A stretch of 64,000 bases of DNA from Caballeronia telluris (lineage in GTDB: Bacteria; Pseudomonadota; Gammaproteobacteria; Burkholderiales; Burkholderiaceae). The translations under genes were made by a program, and so were the position numbers. Shown here piece after piece: positions 52,607 through 61,207 of this stretch. Within the stretch, counting starts at the first letter, position 1; each line of letters begins with the position of its first letter. The DNA lies in NCBI RefSeq assembly GCF_001544495.1, contig NZ_FCNZ02000027.1, positions 1 to 64,000 on the forward strand. The letters run 5' to 3'. Below the pieces are notes generated by a model, which was not told the origin of the DNA, searched no databases, and saw nothing but the letters and a program-made list of their open reading frames with translations.

Positions 52607-53767
52607 ATGACCGACGGTCATCATCCGCCCGAAAACGGCCTCAAGTTCGACCTTCTCACAACCGACGGCCAGGCGCGCCGCGGCCGCCTGACGCTCAATC
52701 ACGGCGTCGTCGAGACGCCGATCTTCATGCCGGTCGGCACTTACGGCACGGTCAAGGCGATCCAGCCGCGCGAACTCGAAGAAATCCGCGCGCAGATCAT
52801 CCTCGGCAACACGTTTCACCTGTGGTTGCGTCCCGGGCTGGAAACCATCGGCGCGCACGGCGGCCTGCATCAGTTCATGAACTGGAAGCGCCCGATCCTC
52901 ACCGATTCCGGCGGTTTCCAGGTCTTCTCACTCGGCGACTTGCGCAAGATCACCGAGGACGGCGTCACGTTCGCCTCGCCGATCAACGGCGACAAGCTGT
53001 TCCTCTCGCCCGAGATCTCGATGCAGATTCAAAAGGTGCTGAACTCCGACGTCGTGATGCAGTTCGACGAATGCACGCCCTACGCGACCAACGGCGTGCC
53101 GACCTCGCACCAGGACGCCGCCGATTCGATGCGCATGTCGATGCGCTGGGCGAAGCGTTCCATCGACGAATTCGGGCGCCTCGGCAATCCGAACGCGCTC
53201 TTCGGCATCGTGCAGGGCGGCATGTTCGAGGATCTGCGCGACGAATCGCTCGCGGGCCTCGCGGACATCGGTTTTCACGGGCTCGCGATCGGCGGGCTGT
53301 CGGTCGGCGAGCCGAAGGAAGACATGATGCGCGTGCTGAACCACATCGGCCCCAAGCTTCCCGCCGACAAGCCGCATTACCTGATGGGCGTCGGCACGCC
53401 GGAAGATCTGGTGGCGGGCGTGGCCGCGGGCGTCGACATGTTCGACTGCGTGATGCCGACGCGCAACGCGCGCAACGGCTGGCTCTTCACCCGCTTCGGC
53501 GACGTGAAGATTCGCAACGCGACGCATAAGAGCTCGCTGAAACCGCTCGACGAAACCTGCGGCTGCTACACCTGCGCCAATTTCACGCGCGGATATCTGC
53601 ATCACCTGCATCGCGTCGGCGAGATTCTCGGCGCGCAGTTGAACACCATCCACAACCTGCACTACTACCTGCAATTGATGGCCGAAGTGCGCGAATCGAT
53701 CGAAAATCACACGTTCGACACGTTCAGGAAGCAGTTTCACGAAAACCGCGCGCGCGGCATCGAGTAG
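52607..53767 (+). CDS. tgt: tRNA-guanine transglycosylase
   Basis: A 386-aa enzyme exchanging G34 of GUN-anticodon tRNAs for preQ1. LTDSGGFQVFSL holds the general acid/base Asp, FDECTPYAT is the tRNA contact region, AIGGLSVGEPKE and DMFDCVMPTRNARNG contain the nucleophilic Asp, and TCGCYTCANFTRGYLHHL forms the zinc site. ATG 52607 follows GGAG by about 14 nt. Confidence 0.97.
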   Translation: MTDGHHPPENGLKFDLLTTDGQARRGRLTLNHGVVETPIFMPVGTYGTVKAIQPRELEEIRAQIILGNTFHLWLRPGLETIGAHGGLHQFMNWKRPILTDSGGFQVFSLGDLRKITEDGVTFASPINGDKLFLSPEISMQIQKVLNSDVVMQFDECTPYATNGVPTSHQDAADSMRMSMRWAKRSIDEFGRLGNPNALFGIVQGGMFEDLRDESLAGLADIGFHGLAIGGLSVGEPKEDMMRVLNHIGPKLPADKPHYLMGVGTPEDLVAGVAAGVDMFDCVMPTRNARNGWLFTRFGDVKIRNATHKSSLKPLDETCGCYTCANFTRGYLHHLHRVGEILGAQLNTIHNLHYYLQLMAEVRESIENHTFDTFRKQFHENRARGIE

Positions 53768-53876
53768 GAAAGCCTACAAAACCTTTACAATCAGCGGGCG
53801 CCGAATGGCCTGAAGCGGCCGCGCGCAATGCGTTAACAGCTTGATCGCAAAGCACTTCCGGTGCTGTCGCGCCCTT

Positions 53877-53897
53877 GCCCGGTGTAGAATACCGGGC
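53877..53897 (+). promoter_or_regulatory. Inverted repeat with embedded -10 upstream of yajC
   Basis: GCCCGGT (53877-53883) and ACCGGGC (53891-53897) flank GTAGAAT, whose TAGAAT (53885-53890) is a good -10 hexamer. If used, transcription of yajC-secDF would start near 53897, 39 nt before the GTG. Confidence 0.4.
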
Positions 53898-53935
53898 TAA
53901 TTTTCTGAATCAGTCGTCATAACGGAGAGACCAAC

Positions 53936-54265
53936 GTGTCGTTTATTTCCAATGCGTTTGCACAGGGCACATCAACGGGTGGCATCGAATCGAGCGTCAT
54001 GCAGTTCCTGCCGCTGATCCTCATGTTCGCGGTGCTGTACTTCATCATGATCCGCCCGCAAATGAAGCGTCAGAAGGAACATCGCAACATGCTCGCCGCC
54101 ATGGCGAAGGGCGACGAAGTGGTGACGAACGGCGGCATCGTCGGCAAGGTCACGAAGGTCGGCGAAGCGTACGTGGGCGTGGAGATCTCCGAGGGCACCG
54201 AGATCACGGTCCAGAAGGCATCCGTCACGACGATTCTCCCGAAGGGCACGATCAAGTCGCTGTAA
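53936..54265 (+). CDS. yajC: Sec translocon accessory protein YajC
   Basis: A 109-aa inner-membrane protein with one helix (VMQFLPLILMFAVLYFIMI) followed by RPQMKRQKEHRNML and a cytoplasmic domain with KGDEVVTNGGIVGKV, exactly the YajC pattern. It joins SecDF in the holotranslocon. The start is GTG 53936 with GGAGA about 8 nt upstream. secD follows after 132 nt that contain a GC-rich imperfect hairpin. Confidence 0.96.
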   Translation: MSFISNAFAQGTSTGGIESSVMQFLPLILMFAVLYFIMIRPQMKRQKEHRNMLAAMAKGDEVVTNGGIVGKVTKVGEAYVGVEISEGTEITVQKASVTTILPKGTIKSL

Positions 54266-54397
54266 GGCCAGTTTCTCCCGCGTCCGGCGCGGCCTCGCCC
54301 CTCACGGGCCGCTGTCAGCCACGTCTGCCGGCTCGTCGCGCTCAACGCCGGACGCACCCCGCTCTTCTCAAGCCAACTTTCCCGTTCGGCCATCCCC

Positions 54398-56470
54398 ATG
54401 AATCGTTACCCCCTTTGGAAATATGTCGTGATGCTGGTGGCGCTCGTCATCGGCCTCGTGTACACGCTGCCCAATTTCTTCGGCGAAGCGCCGGCGGTGC
54501 AGGTGTCGAGCGGCAAGGCAACGGTCAAGCTCGATTCGTCCACGCTCGACAAGGTCGAGAGCGCGCTCGCCGCCAATCAGGTGAAGCCCGACGAAGTGAC
54601 GTTCGACAACACGTCGGCCAACGCGAACATCCGCGTGCGCCTGAAAGACACCGACACGCAGTTGCGCGTGAAGGACGTCCTGCAGAAGTCGCTGAACCCC
54701 GATCCGTCCGACCCGACCTACATCGTCGCGCTCAATTTGCAGGCCGCGTCGCCCCGCTGGCTGACCGCGCTGCACGCGCTGCCGATGTATCTCGGCCTCG
54801 ATCTGCGCGGCGGCGTGCACTTCCTGCTGCAAGTCGACATGGCCGGCGCGCTGAACAAGAAGCTCGATTCCGACGCCGCCGACGCGCGCGCGCTCCTGCG
54901 CGACAAGAACATCCGCGATGGCGGCGTGAATCGCGTGTCGCAGTCCGTCGTCGTCAATTTCTCCGATCAGGCCGTCGCGGACAACGCGCGCCAGGTGCTC
55001 ACGAACGGCGTGAGCGAACTGCAATGGGCGACGCGTCAGAGCGGCGACGGCTATCAGCTCGTCGGGACGTTCGCGCCGGCGGCGCAGAAGCTCGTCGAGG
55101 ACGGCGCGCTCAAGCAGAACATCACGACGCTGCATAACCGCGTGAACGAACTCGGCGTCGCGGAGCCGGTGATCCAGCAGCAAGGCGCCGACCGCATCGT
55201 GGTCGAACTGCCGGGCGTGCAGGACACGGCGAAGGCGAAGGACATCATCGGCCGCACGGCGACGCTCGAAGCGCGTCTCGCCGACCCGACCAACACGCAT
55301 CCGAATCCGAACGACCCGGTGCCGCCGGGCGACGAACTCTTCACGCAAGGCAACTCGACGCCGGTTCTTTTGCGCAAGCAGGTGATCTTCACCGGCGACC
55401 GCATCATCGACGCGTCGGCGAGCTTCGACGAGCACCAGCGTCCTTCCGTGAGCATTCGCCTCGATGCAGCGGGCGGGCGCGCGGTGAGCAGCGTGTCGCG
55501 CGACAACATCGGCAAGCCGATGGCGATGGTGCTGTTCGAAAAGGGCAAGGGCGAAGTGCTGACGGTCGCGACGATCCAGTCCGAACTCGGCGACCGCTTC
55601 CAGATCACCGGCCAGCCGACGCCGCAAGCCGCCACCGATCTCGCGCTGCTGTTGCGCGCCGGTTCGCTCGCGGCTCCCATGGACATCATCGAGGAACGCA
55701 CGATCGGCCCGAGCCTCGGCGCCGACAACATCAAGAAGGGCTTCGATTCGGTCGTGTACGGCTTTGCCGCGATCGCCGTCTTCATGATCGCGTACTACAT
55801 GCTGTTCGGCCTGATCTCCATGTTGTCGTTGTCGGTGAATCTGCTGCTGCTCGTCGCGATCCTCTCGATGCTGCAGGCCACGCTCACATTGCCGGGCATC
55901 GCCGCTATCGCGCTCGCGCTCGGCATGGCGATCGACGCGAACGTGCTGATCAACGAGCGTATCCGCGAGGAACTGCGCAACGGCGCACCGCCGCAACTGG
56001 CTATCCAGAACGGCTTCTCGCACGCCTGGGCGACGATTCTCGACTCGAACGTGACGACGCTCATCGCCGGTCTCGCGCTGCTCGCGTTCGGCTCGGGTCC
56101 GGTGCGCGGCTTCGCGGTCGTGCACTGCATCGGCATTCTCACGTCGATGTTCTCGGCCGTGTTCTTCTCGCGCGGTCTCGTGAACCTCTGGTACGGCGGC
56201 AAGAAAAAATTGCAGACGCTCGCGATCGGTCAGGTGTGGCGTCCGGAAGGCGGCGACACCGCCGCCGCGACTGCCCACTATCTGGCAATGCAGCGCGGCG
56301 ACGACTCCCCCGTCGACGAAATCGTCCAGCCCGCGAAGGCCCGCGCGAAAGCGCCGGTCCCCGCGCGTGCGGCGAGCCAGGCCGCGGCGCCTGCGCGCAC
56401 CGGCAAGCCGGTCGCGCGCCGCCGCTCGGGCCCGGGCGTCGATCAAAAGAAACCGGGTTCGTCCCGCTGA
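54398..56470 (+). CDS. secD: Protein translocase subunit SecD
   Basis: A 690-aa RND-type membrane protein that uses the proton gradient to pull proteins through SecYEG. One N-terminal helix (VVMLVALVIGLVYTLPNFFG), a large periplasmic P1 region with LGLDLRGGVHFLLQVD, then five helices with LPGIAAIALALGMAIDANVLINERI. The last 60 or so residues form an Ala/Pro/Arg-rich cytoplasmic tail (AKARAKAPVPARAA and following) absent from E. coli SecD (615 aa). secF follows after 17 nt. Confidence 0.96.
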   Translation: MNRYPLWKYVVMLVALVIGLVYTLPNFFGEAPAVQVSSGKATVKLDSSTLDKVESALAANQVKPDEVTFDNTSANANIRVRLKDTDTQLRVKDVLQKSLNPDPSDPTYIVALNLQAASPRWLTALHALPMYLGLDLRGGVHFLLQVDMAGALNKKLDSDAADARALLRDKNIRDGGVNRVSQSVVVNFSDQAVADNARQVLTNGVSELQWATRQSGDGYQLVGTFAPAAQKLVEDGALKQNITTLHNRVNELGVAEPVIQQQGADRIVVELPGVQDTAKAKDIIGRTATLEARLADPTNTHPNPNDPVPPGDELFTQGNSTPVLLRKQVIFTGDRIIDASASFDEHQRPSVSIRLDAAGGRAVSSVSRDNIGKPMAMVLFEKGKGEVLTVATIQSELGDRFQITGQPTPQAATDLALLLRAGSLAAPMDIIEERTIGPSLGADNIKKGFDSVVYGFAAIAVFMIAYYMLFGLISMLSLSVNLLLLVAILSMLQATLTLPGIAAIALALGMAIDANVLINERIREELRNGAPPQLAIQNGFSHAWATILDSNVTTLIAGLALLAFGSGPVRGFAVVHCIGILTSMFSAVFFSRGLVNLWYGGKKKLQTLAIGQVWRPEGGDTAAATAHYLAMQRGDDSPVDEIVQPAKARAKAPVPARAASQAAAPARTGKPVARRRSGPGVDQKKPGSSR

Positions 56471-56487
56471 GTCCCGGAGCATAAATC

Positions 56488-57438
56488 ATGGAATTTTTCC
56501 GCATTCGTCGTGACCTGCCGCTGATGCAGCGCGCGTTGATCTTCAACGCAATCTCGCTCATCACTTTTCTCGCGGCCGTGTTTTTCCTCGTGCATCGCGG
56601 GCTGCATCTGTCGGTGGAATTCACCGGCGGGACGGTCGTCGAAGTGCAATATCCGCAGGCCGTGCCGCTCGAACCCGTGCGTGACACGATGGCGAAGCTC
56701 GGTTACGCCGACGCGCAGGTGCAGAACTTCGGCACCTCGCGCGACGTGCTGATCCGCCTGCCGCTGAAGCAAGGGCTCACGTCCGCGCAGCAGAGCGAGC
56801 AGGTGATGACGGCGCTGAAGGGCCAGGATGCGCAGGCGCAGTTGCAGCGCGTCGAGTTCGTCGGGCCGCAGGTTGGCCGCGAACTCGTGACGAACGGCCT
56901 GCTCGCGCTCGCGTGCGTGGTGATCGGCATCATCGTGTACCTGTCGTTCCGCTTCGAGTGGAAATACGCCGTGGCGGGCGTGATCGCCAACCTGCACGAC
57001 GTCATCATCATCCTCGGCTTCTTCGCGTTCTTTCAGTGGGAGTTCTCGCTCTCGGTGCTCGCGGCGATTCTCGCGGTGCTCGGCTACTCGGTGAACGAAT
57101 CGGTCGTGATCTTCGACCGGATTCGCGAAACCTTCCGCAAGCAGCGCAAGATGAGCGTGATCGAAGTGATCAACCACGCGATCACGAGCACGATGTCGCG
57201 AACCATCATCACCCACGGCTGTACGGAAATGATGGTGCTCTCGATGTTCTTCTTCGGCGGCCCGACGCTGCACTACTTCGCGCTCGCGCTGACGGTCGGT
57301 ATCCTGTTCGGTATCTATTCGTCGGTGTTCGTGGCGGCGGCCATCGCGATGTGGCTCGGCGTGAAGCGTGAAGATCTCGTGAAGGAAAAGAAGACGAAGT
57401 ACGATCCGAACGATCCGAACGCGGGCGCGGAAGTCTGA
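56488..57438 (+). CDS. secF: Protein translocase subunit SecF
   Basis: A 316-aa partner of SecD with six membrane helices. HLSVEFTGGTVVEVQYP is the periplasmic P4 start, and VLGYSVNESVVIFDRIRE with TLHYFALALTVGILFGIYSS are the conserved membrane motifs. The operon ends at an intrinsic terminator 21 nt later. Confidence 0.97.
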   Translation: MEFFRIRRDLPLMQRALIFNAISLITFLAAVFFLVHRGLHLSVEFTGGTVVEVQYPQAVPLEPVRDTMAKLGYADAQVQNFGTSRDVLIRLPLKQGLTSAQQSEQVMTALKGQDAQAQLQRVEFVGPQVGRELVTNGLLALACVVIGIIVYLSFRFEWKYAVAGVIANLHDVIIILGFFAFFQWEFSLSVLAAILAVLGYSVNESVVIFDRIRETFRKQRKMSVIEVINHAITSTMSRTIITHGCTEMMVLSMFFFGGPTLHYFALALTVGILFGIYSSVFVAAAIAMWLGVKREDLVKEKKTKYDPNDPNAGAEV

Positions 57439-57459
57439 TTTTCCTGCCGCAAAATGAAC

Positions 57460-57490
57460 AAAAGGCCGGTTCGCGATGAACCGGCCTTTT
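57460..57490. terminator. Bidirectional intrinsic terminator after secF
   Basis: A perfect 13-bp stem (57460-57472 with 57478-57490), loop GCGAT, arms ending in A4/T4 and a further T5 tract. It serves secF and the convergent yceI gene. Confidence 0.88.
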
Positions 57491-57510
57491 GCTTTTTCAG
57501 GCGCTGAAGC

Positions 57511-58089
57511 TTACTGCTTGATGCCTTCCGCCTGGATGTGCAGCACGGTCTTCAGGCTGAAACCGTAGGTCTTGCCGTAGTCCATGCCGAAGTCGCCGCG
57601 ATCGAACGTCGCCGTCGCTTCCGTGCCGCACACTTCCTTCTTCAGCATCGGGTTCTGGAAGCACTTGAACGACTCGATCGTCAGGTTCATCGGCTTGGTG
57701 ACGCCGTGCATCGTCAGCGTGCCTTCCACTTCCACCGGCTTGTCGCCGTCGAACTTGATCGACGTGCCCTTGTAGACGGCCGTCGGGAACTTCGCGACGT
57801 CGAAGAATTCGGCCTTTTGCAGGTGCTCGTTCAGCTTCTCGTTGCCCGTGTTGATCGATGCCACGTCGATCGTCACGTTCACCGTGCCGGTCTTCGCCGC
57901 GCGATCGAGCGTCACCGTGCCGCTCGACTTGTTGAACTTACCGCGCCACGTCGACACGCCGCCGAAATGGTCCGACTCGAAGCTCGGATAGGTGTGGTTC
58001 GGGTCGAGCTGATACGTGTCGGCGGCCATCGCGTTAAAGGACATGCCCGCGACCAAAGCACCCGCTGCAATCAAAAGTTGTTTCTTCAA
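57511..58089 (-). CDS. YceI family periplasmic protein (first copy)
   Basis: A 192-aa protein with a signal peptide (KKQLLIAAGALVAGMSFNAMA, cut after about residue 22). The mature part begins DTYQLDPNHTYPSFESDHFGGVS, the opening strand of the YceI lipocalin-like barrel that binds polyisoprenoids, and includes LTMHGVTKPMNLTIE and FDRGDFGMDYGK. The start is TTG 58089 with AGGAG 6 nt upstream; no ATG fits the signal peptide. It follows a second yceI gene 26 nt away on the same strand. Confidence 0.9.
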   Translation of the reverse strand: MKKQLLIAAGALVAGMSFNAMAADTYQLDPNHTYPSFESDHFGGVSTWRGKFNKSSGTVTLDRAAKTGTVNVTIDVASINTGNEKLNEHLQKAEFFDVAKFPTAVYKGTSIKFDGDKPVEVEGTLTMHGVTKPMNLTIESFKCFQNPMLKKEVCGTEATATFDRGDFGMDYGKTYGFSLKTVLHIQAEGIKQ

Positions 58090-58115
58090 GTTCTTCTCCT
58101 GGCTGGTTGTGCCGC

Positions 58116-58679
58116 TCACTTCTTTGCGGCGACGATGTGAAATTTGATGACGACGTCGTCCGCCACCACCGAAGTGTCCTTCCATTCCCCGGTTCCGATG
58201 TCGAACTGCGTGCGCTTGATCGGCAGCGACCCGTCGAAGGTTTCCGTCGCGCCCTGCTGCGTCACGGTGACGGGCACCGTGACCGTCTGCGACTTGCCCT
58301 TGATGGTCAGCTTGCCCGTGACCTTGTACTGGTTCGTGCCGGCCGGCGCGATGGCCGTCGACGCGAAGGTCGCATTCGGATAAGTCGCGCTGTCGAACCA
58401 TTCCTTGCCGCGGACCTGCTTGTTGTATTCGTCGTCGCCGAGGTCGTAGCTGCCGGTGTCGATGGAGAGATTCGCGCTGCCCGCCGCCGGCTTGGCCGGA
58501 TCGAAGCTGATCTGCGCGGTGAACTTCTTGAACTTGCCGTCGACGGGCACGTTCATCTGCTTCGACGTCGCGATGACCGTGCTCTTCGACGCATCGACCT
58601 GCGCGTGAGCGGCAACGGCCGCCGCGAGCGATGTGGCGGCGACGCCTGCCAGGACCCAACGTTGGAGATTCGCTTTCAT
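58116..58679 (-). CDS. YceI family periplasmic protein (second copy)
   Basis: A 187-aa paralogue with its own signal peptide (VLAGVAATSLAAAVAAHA). The mature chain has VDASKSTVIATSKQMNVPVDG, GKLTIKGKSQTVTVPVTVTQ and LPIKRTQFDIGTGEW, again a YceI barrel but well diverged from its neighbour. ATG 58679 is used. The triplet cytochrome b561-yceI-yceI is a recurrent proteobacterial arrangement, and a shared quinone- or isoprenoid-related role has been inferred for it. Confidence 0.9.
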   Translation of the reverse strand: MKANLQRWVLAGVAATSLAAAVAAHAQVDASKSTVIATSKQMNVPVDGKFKKFTAQISFDPAKPAAGSANLSIDTGSYDLGDDEYNKQVRGKEWFDSATYPNATFASTAIAPAGTNQYKVTGKLTIKGKSQTVTVPVTVTQQGATETFDGSLPIKRTQFDIGTGEWKDTSVVADDVVIKFHIVAAKK

Positions 58680-58814
58680 GTCTGCCTTGTTCTTTGTTGA
58701 TTCACGCAAATAAGCGACGCATAAAGAGACGCAACCTGTATTGAAATGCAAAAAGCGGTCAAAACAATCCGCCGCCGGGAAATGCGCCGCCAACGGACGG
58801 GAAACAGTGTCCGG

Positions 58815-59387
58815 CTATTTCATGAACGGAAGCATGCGTCCGAGCAGACCGTCGCGATCGACGAAATGATGCTTGAGCGCGGCGAGCACATGCATGACGA
58901 CGAGTGCGAGCAGTGCGTAGTTGAGCCACACGTGCACGAGCCGCAGCGTGCCTTTGAGCGCCTGGTCCGGGCCGATGATCGTCGGCAGCGGCAGCAGGCC
59001 GAGATACACCACCTGGATGCCCGCGGCCGAACTGTAGAAATAGCCGGAAATCGGGATCACGAGCATCAGCAGGTAAAGCAGGACGTGCGTAACGTGCGCG
59101 GCGCCCTTTTGCCAGTTCGCCATGCCGTCGGGCATCGCGGGCGCGCGATGGTTGATTCGCCACAGCACGCGCACGGCGGCCAGCACGAACACCGTCACGC
59201 CGATCCATTTGTGCCACGAGAAATATTTGAGCTTGGTCGGCGTGAAGCCGGGGATGTCCGTCATGATCCAGCCGAGCCAGAAGCCGCCCACGATCAGCAA
59301 CGCGATCAGCCAGTGAAGGCCGATTGCCGTGCCGCTGTAGCGGGTCGTCGACGAGAGATTGGCGCTGTCTTGCACGCTGCGTTCCAT
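58815..59387 (-). CDS. Cytochrome b561 family protein
   Basis: A 190-aa inner-membrane dihaem cytochrome with four helices. Haem-ligand histidines are expected among GLHWLIALL, YFSWHKWIGVTVF, HVTHVLLYLLM and LVVMHVLAALKHHF. E. coli CybB-type proteins act as superoxide:ubiquinone oxidoreductases. ATG 59387 was chosen; the open frame to 59714 adds an Arg/Cys-rich, unlikely sequence. It precedes the two yceI genes on the same strand. Confidence 0.92.
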   Translation of the reverse strand: MERSVQDSANLSSTTRYSGTAIGLHWLIALLIVGGFWLGWIMTDIPGFTPTKLKYFSWHKWIGVTVFVLAAVRVLWRINHRAPAMPDGMANWQKGAAHVTHVLLYLLMLVIPISGYFYSSAAGIQVVYLGLLPLPTIIGPDQALKGTLRLVHVWLNYALLALVVMHVLAALKHHFVDRDGLLGRMLPFMK

Positions 59388-59811
59388 GGAGGACCTGACA
59401 GAAGGATTGCGGGATTGCGAAAAACCAGTCGATCTTCGCCGACCGGTGTTCAAGGCCGCCATCGTACCCGAACGCAAACGAACGGGCATGATGCCCGGAA
59501 ACACCCGCCTCGCCGCCGTGCACGCCCGCCGGCATTGGTTTTGGCGGGCTTTATCGGCCCATTCTCGCAGCCGCGTTCTGCTGCTGCAACGAACTATTCC
59601 ACCGGTGCAACGCTGCGACTCGCCACGCGCCCATCGGCGGCCACATGGACTAAACGCTTGAATCCTTGTATTCATTCCGAAACGGCGGCGCGACGCGTGT
59701 GCGCATTGTGTCATTTGGTACCATGCGCACTGGCCCGCCGCTTGCTAGAAACGCCGGTCGCCGCTGAATCGGCTTTGGAATGCACGCTTGAGGAGCCTCG
59801 GCATCTCGCCC
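59388..59811. other. Intergenic region between cytochrome b561 and pqi genes
   Basis: This 424-nt divergent gap must hold both promoters. I see no convincing gene, terminator or consensus promoter in it. AGGAG at about 59790-59794 lies too far from the chosen pqiA start to be its ribosome-binding site. Confidence 0.5.
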
Positions 59812-60513
59812 ATGAAAGAAGCAGAACAGAAGGACACAGTCGATCTGATCGCATGTCACGAGTGCGATGCACTCCTTTCCAGACGCAGCCTGCCTCGCCG
59901 CACGACGGCGCGATGCCCGCGCTGCGGCAGCCTGCTGTATCGCGCGCTGTCGTCGAATCTCGACCGGGTGTGTGCAATCACGCTCGCGTCGCTCATCACG
60001 TTTCTCATCGCGCAGGCCTTCCCGATCGTCGAACTGGATGCGAACGGCCTCGTCTCCCAGACGACGCTGATCGGCGCGATCGTCGCGCTGTGGGACGAGA
60101 ACATGCAGGTGGTCGCGGTGCTCGTCTTCTGCTCGACGATTCTCTTCCCGCTGACCGAACTCGTCGCGCTGCTCTACGTGCTCGTGCCGCTGCGCGCGGG
60201 CTATGTGCCGGGCGGCTTCAATCTGGTGCTGCGGGCGATCCAGGCCGTGCGGCCGTGGGGAATGATCGAAGTTTTCATGCTCGGCATCCTGGTCACGCTC
60301 GTGAAGATGGTGAGCATCGCGCGCGTGATTCCCGAAGCCGCGCTCTTCGCGTTCGGCGCGCTCACGCTGATGATCGCGGTCGTCGTGAGTTTCGATCCGG
60401 GCGTGCTGTGGGATCTCGCCGAACGCCTGCCGCGACGCCGCGCCGCGCGCGTCAGGGCGAAGCGCATGCGACGCAACCGGCAAACCGCCGGCTCCGCGAC
60501 GAAACACGGATGA
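59812..60513 (+). CDS. PqiA-domain membrane protein, first half
   Basis: A 233-aa protein with one PqiA domain: a zinc-ribbon pair (ACHECDALL and ARCPRCGSLLYR) then four membrane helices. In E. coli, PqiA is a single protein of about 417 aa with two such domains; here the two halves are separate genes. It is the inner-membrane part of the Pqi lipid-transport system. ATG 59812 lacks a clear Shine-Dalgarno; a TTG at 59788 is the alternative. The C-terminus is Arg-rich. Confidence 0.88.
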   Translation: MKEAEQKDTVDLIACHECDALLSRRSLPRRTTARCPRCGSLLYRALSSNLDRVCAITLASLITFLIAQAFPIVELDANGLVSQTTLIGAIVALWDENMQVVAVLVFCSTILFPLTELVALLYVLVPLRAGYVPGGFNLVLRAIQAVRPWGMIEVFMLGILVTLVKMVSIARVIPEAALFAFGALTLMIAVVVSFDPGVLWDLAERLPRRRAARVRAKRMRRNRQTAGSATKHG

Positions 60514-60526
60514 GGAGCACTCCAGA

Positions 60527-61207
60527 ATGAACGATTCCACCGATCCGACCGGCGAACCGGCCGCGCCGGAGCTGCACTACACGACCGCGTCGCGGGCGGG
60601 GCTCGTCGCGTGCCATTCGTGCGGGCGTGTGCAGCCGCGCGCGTACACCGTCGAAAAGCAGCGCTGCGCGCGCTGCGACGCCACGCTGCACCGGCGCCAT
60701 CCGGACAGCATCGCGCGCACCTGGGCGCTGCTCATCACGGCGGCGATCCTCTACGTCCCGGCGAACCTGTATCCGGTGATGCATACCGCGTCGATCCTCG
60801 GTTCCGAGGACGACACCATCATGAGCGGCGTCGCGCTCTTCTGGAACGACGGCGACTATCCGCTCGCGGCGGTGATCTTCATCGCGAGCATTCTCGTGCC
60901 GATGCTGAAGCTCGGCACGCTCGCGTTCCTCACGTGGACCGTGCAGACGCGCTCGACATGGCGGCCGCGCCAGCGCACGACGCTTTATCGCGCGGTCGAG
61001 CGCATCGGCCGCTGGTCGATGCTCGACGTCTTCGTCATCACGCTCACGGTCGCGCTGGTGCGCTTTCGCTCGCTCGCCGTCATCACGGCGGGGCCGGGCG
61101 CGCTCGCGTTCGCGGCGGTCGTCGTGCTGACGATGCTCGCTTCCATGCAATTCGATCCGCGCCTCATGTGGGACAACATCGAACCCTCAGGAAAGAAATA
61201 TGACTAG
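60527..61207 (+). CDS. pqiA: PqiA-domain membrane protein, second half
   Basis: A 226-aa protein with the second PqiA domain: VACHSCGRVQ and RCARCDATLHRR, then four helices including TWALLITAAILYVPANLYPVM and SMLDVFVITLTVALVRF. NLYPVM with the conserved Pro is typical. GGAG precedes the ATG by about 11 nt. It starts 14 nt after the first half and overlaps pqiB by 8 nt, so the four genes are translationally packed. Confidence 0.9.
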   Translation: MNDSTDPTGEPAAPELHYTTASRAGLVACHSCGRVQPRAYTVEKQRCARCDATLHRRHPDSIARTWALLITAAILYVPANLYPVMHTASILGSEDDTIMSGVALFWNDGDYPLAAVIFIASILVPMLKLGTLAFLTWTVQTRSTWRPRQRTTLYRAVERIGRWSMLDVFVITLTVALVRFRSLAVITAGPGALAFAAVVVLTMLASMQFDPRLMWDNIEPSGKKYD

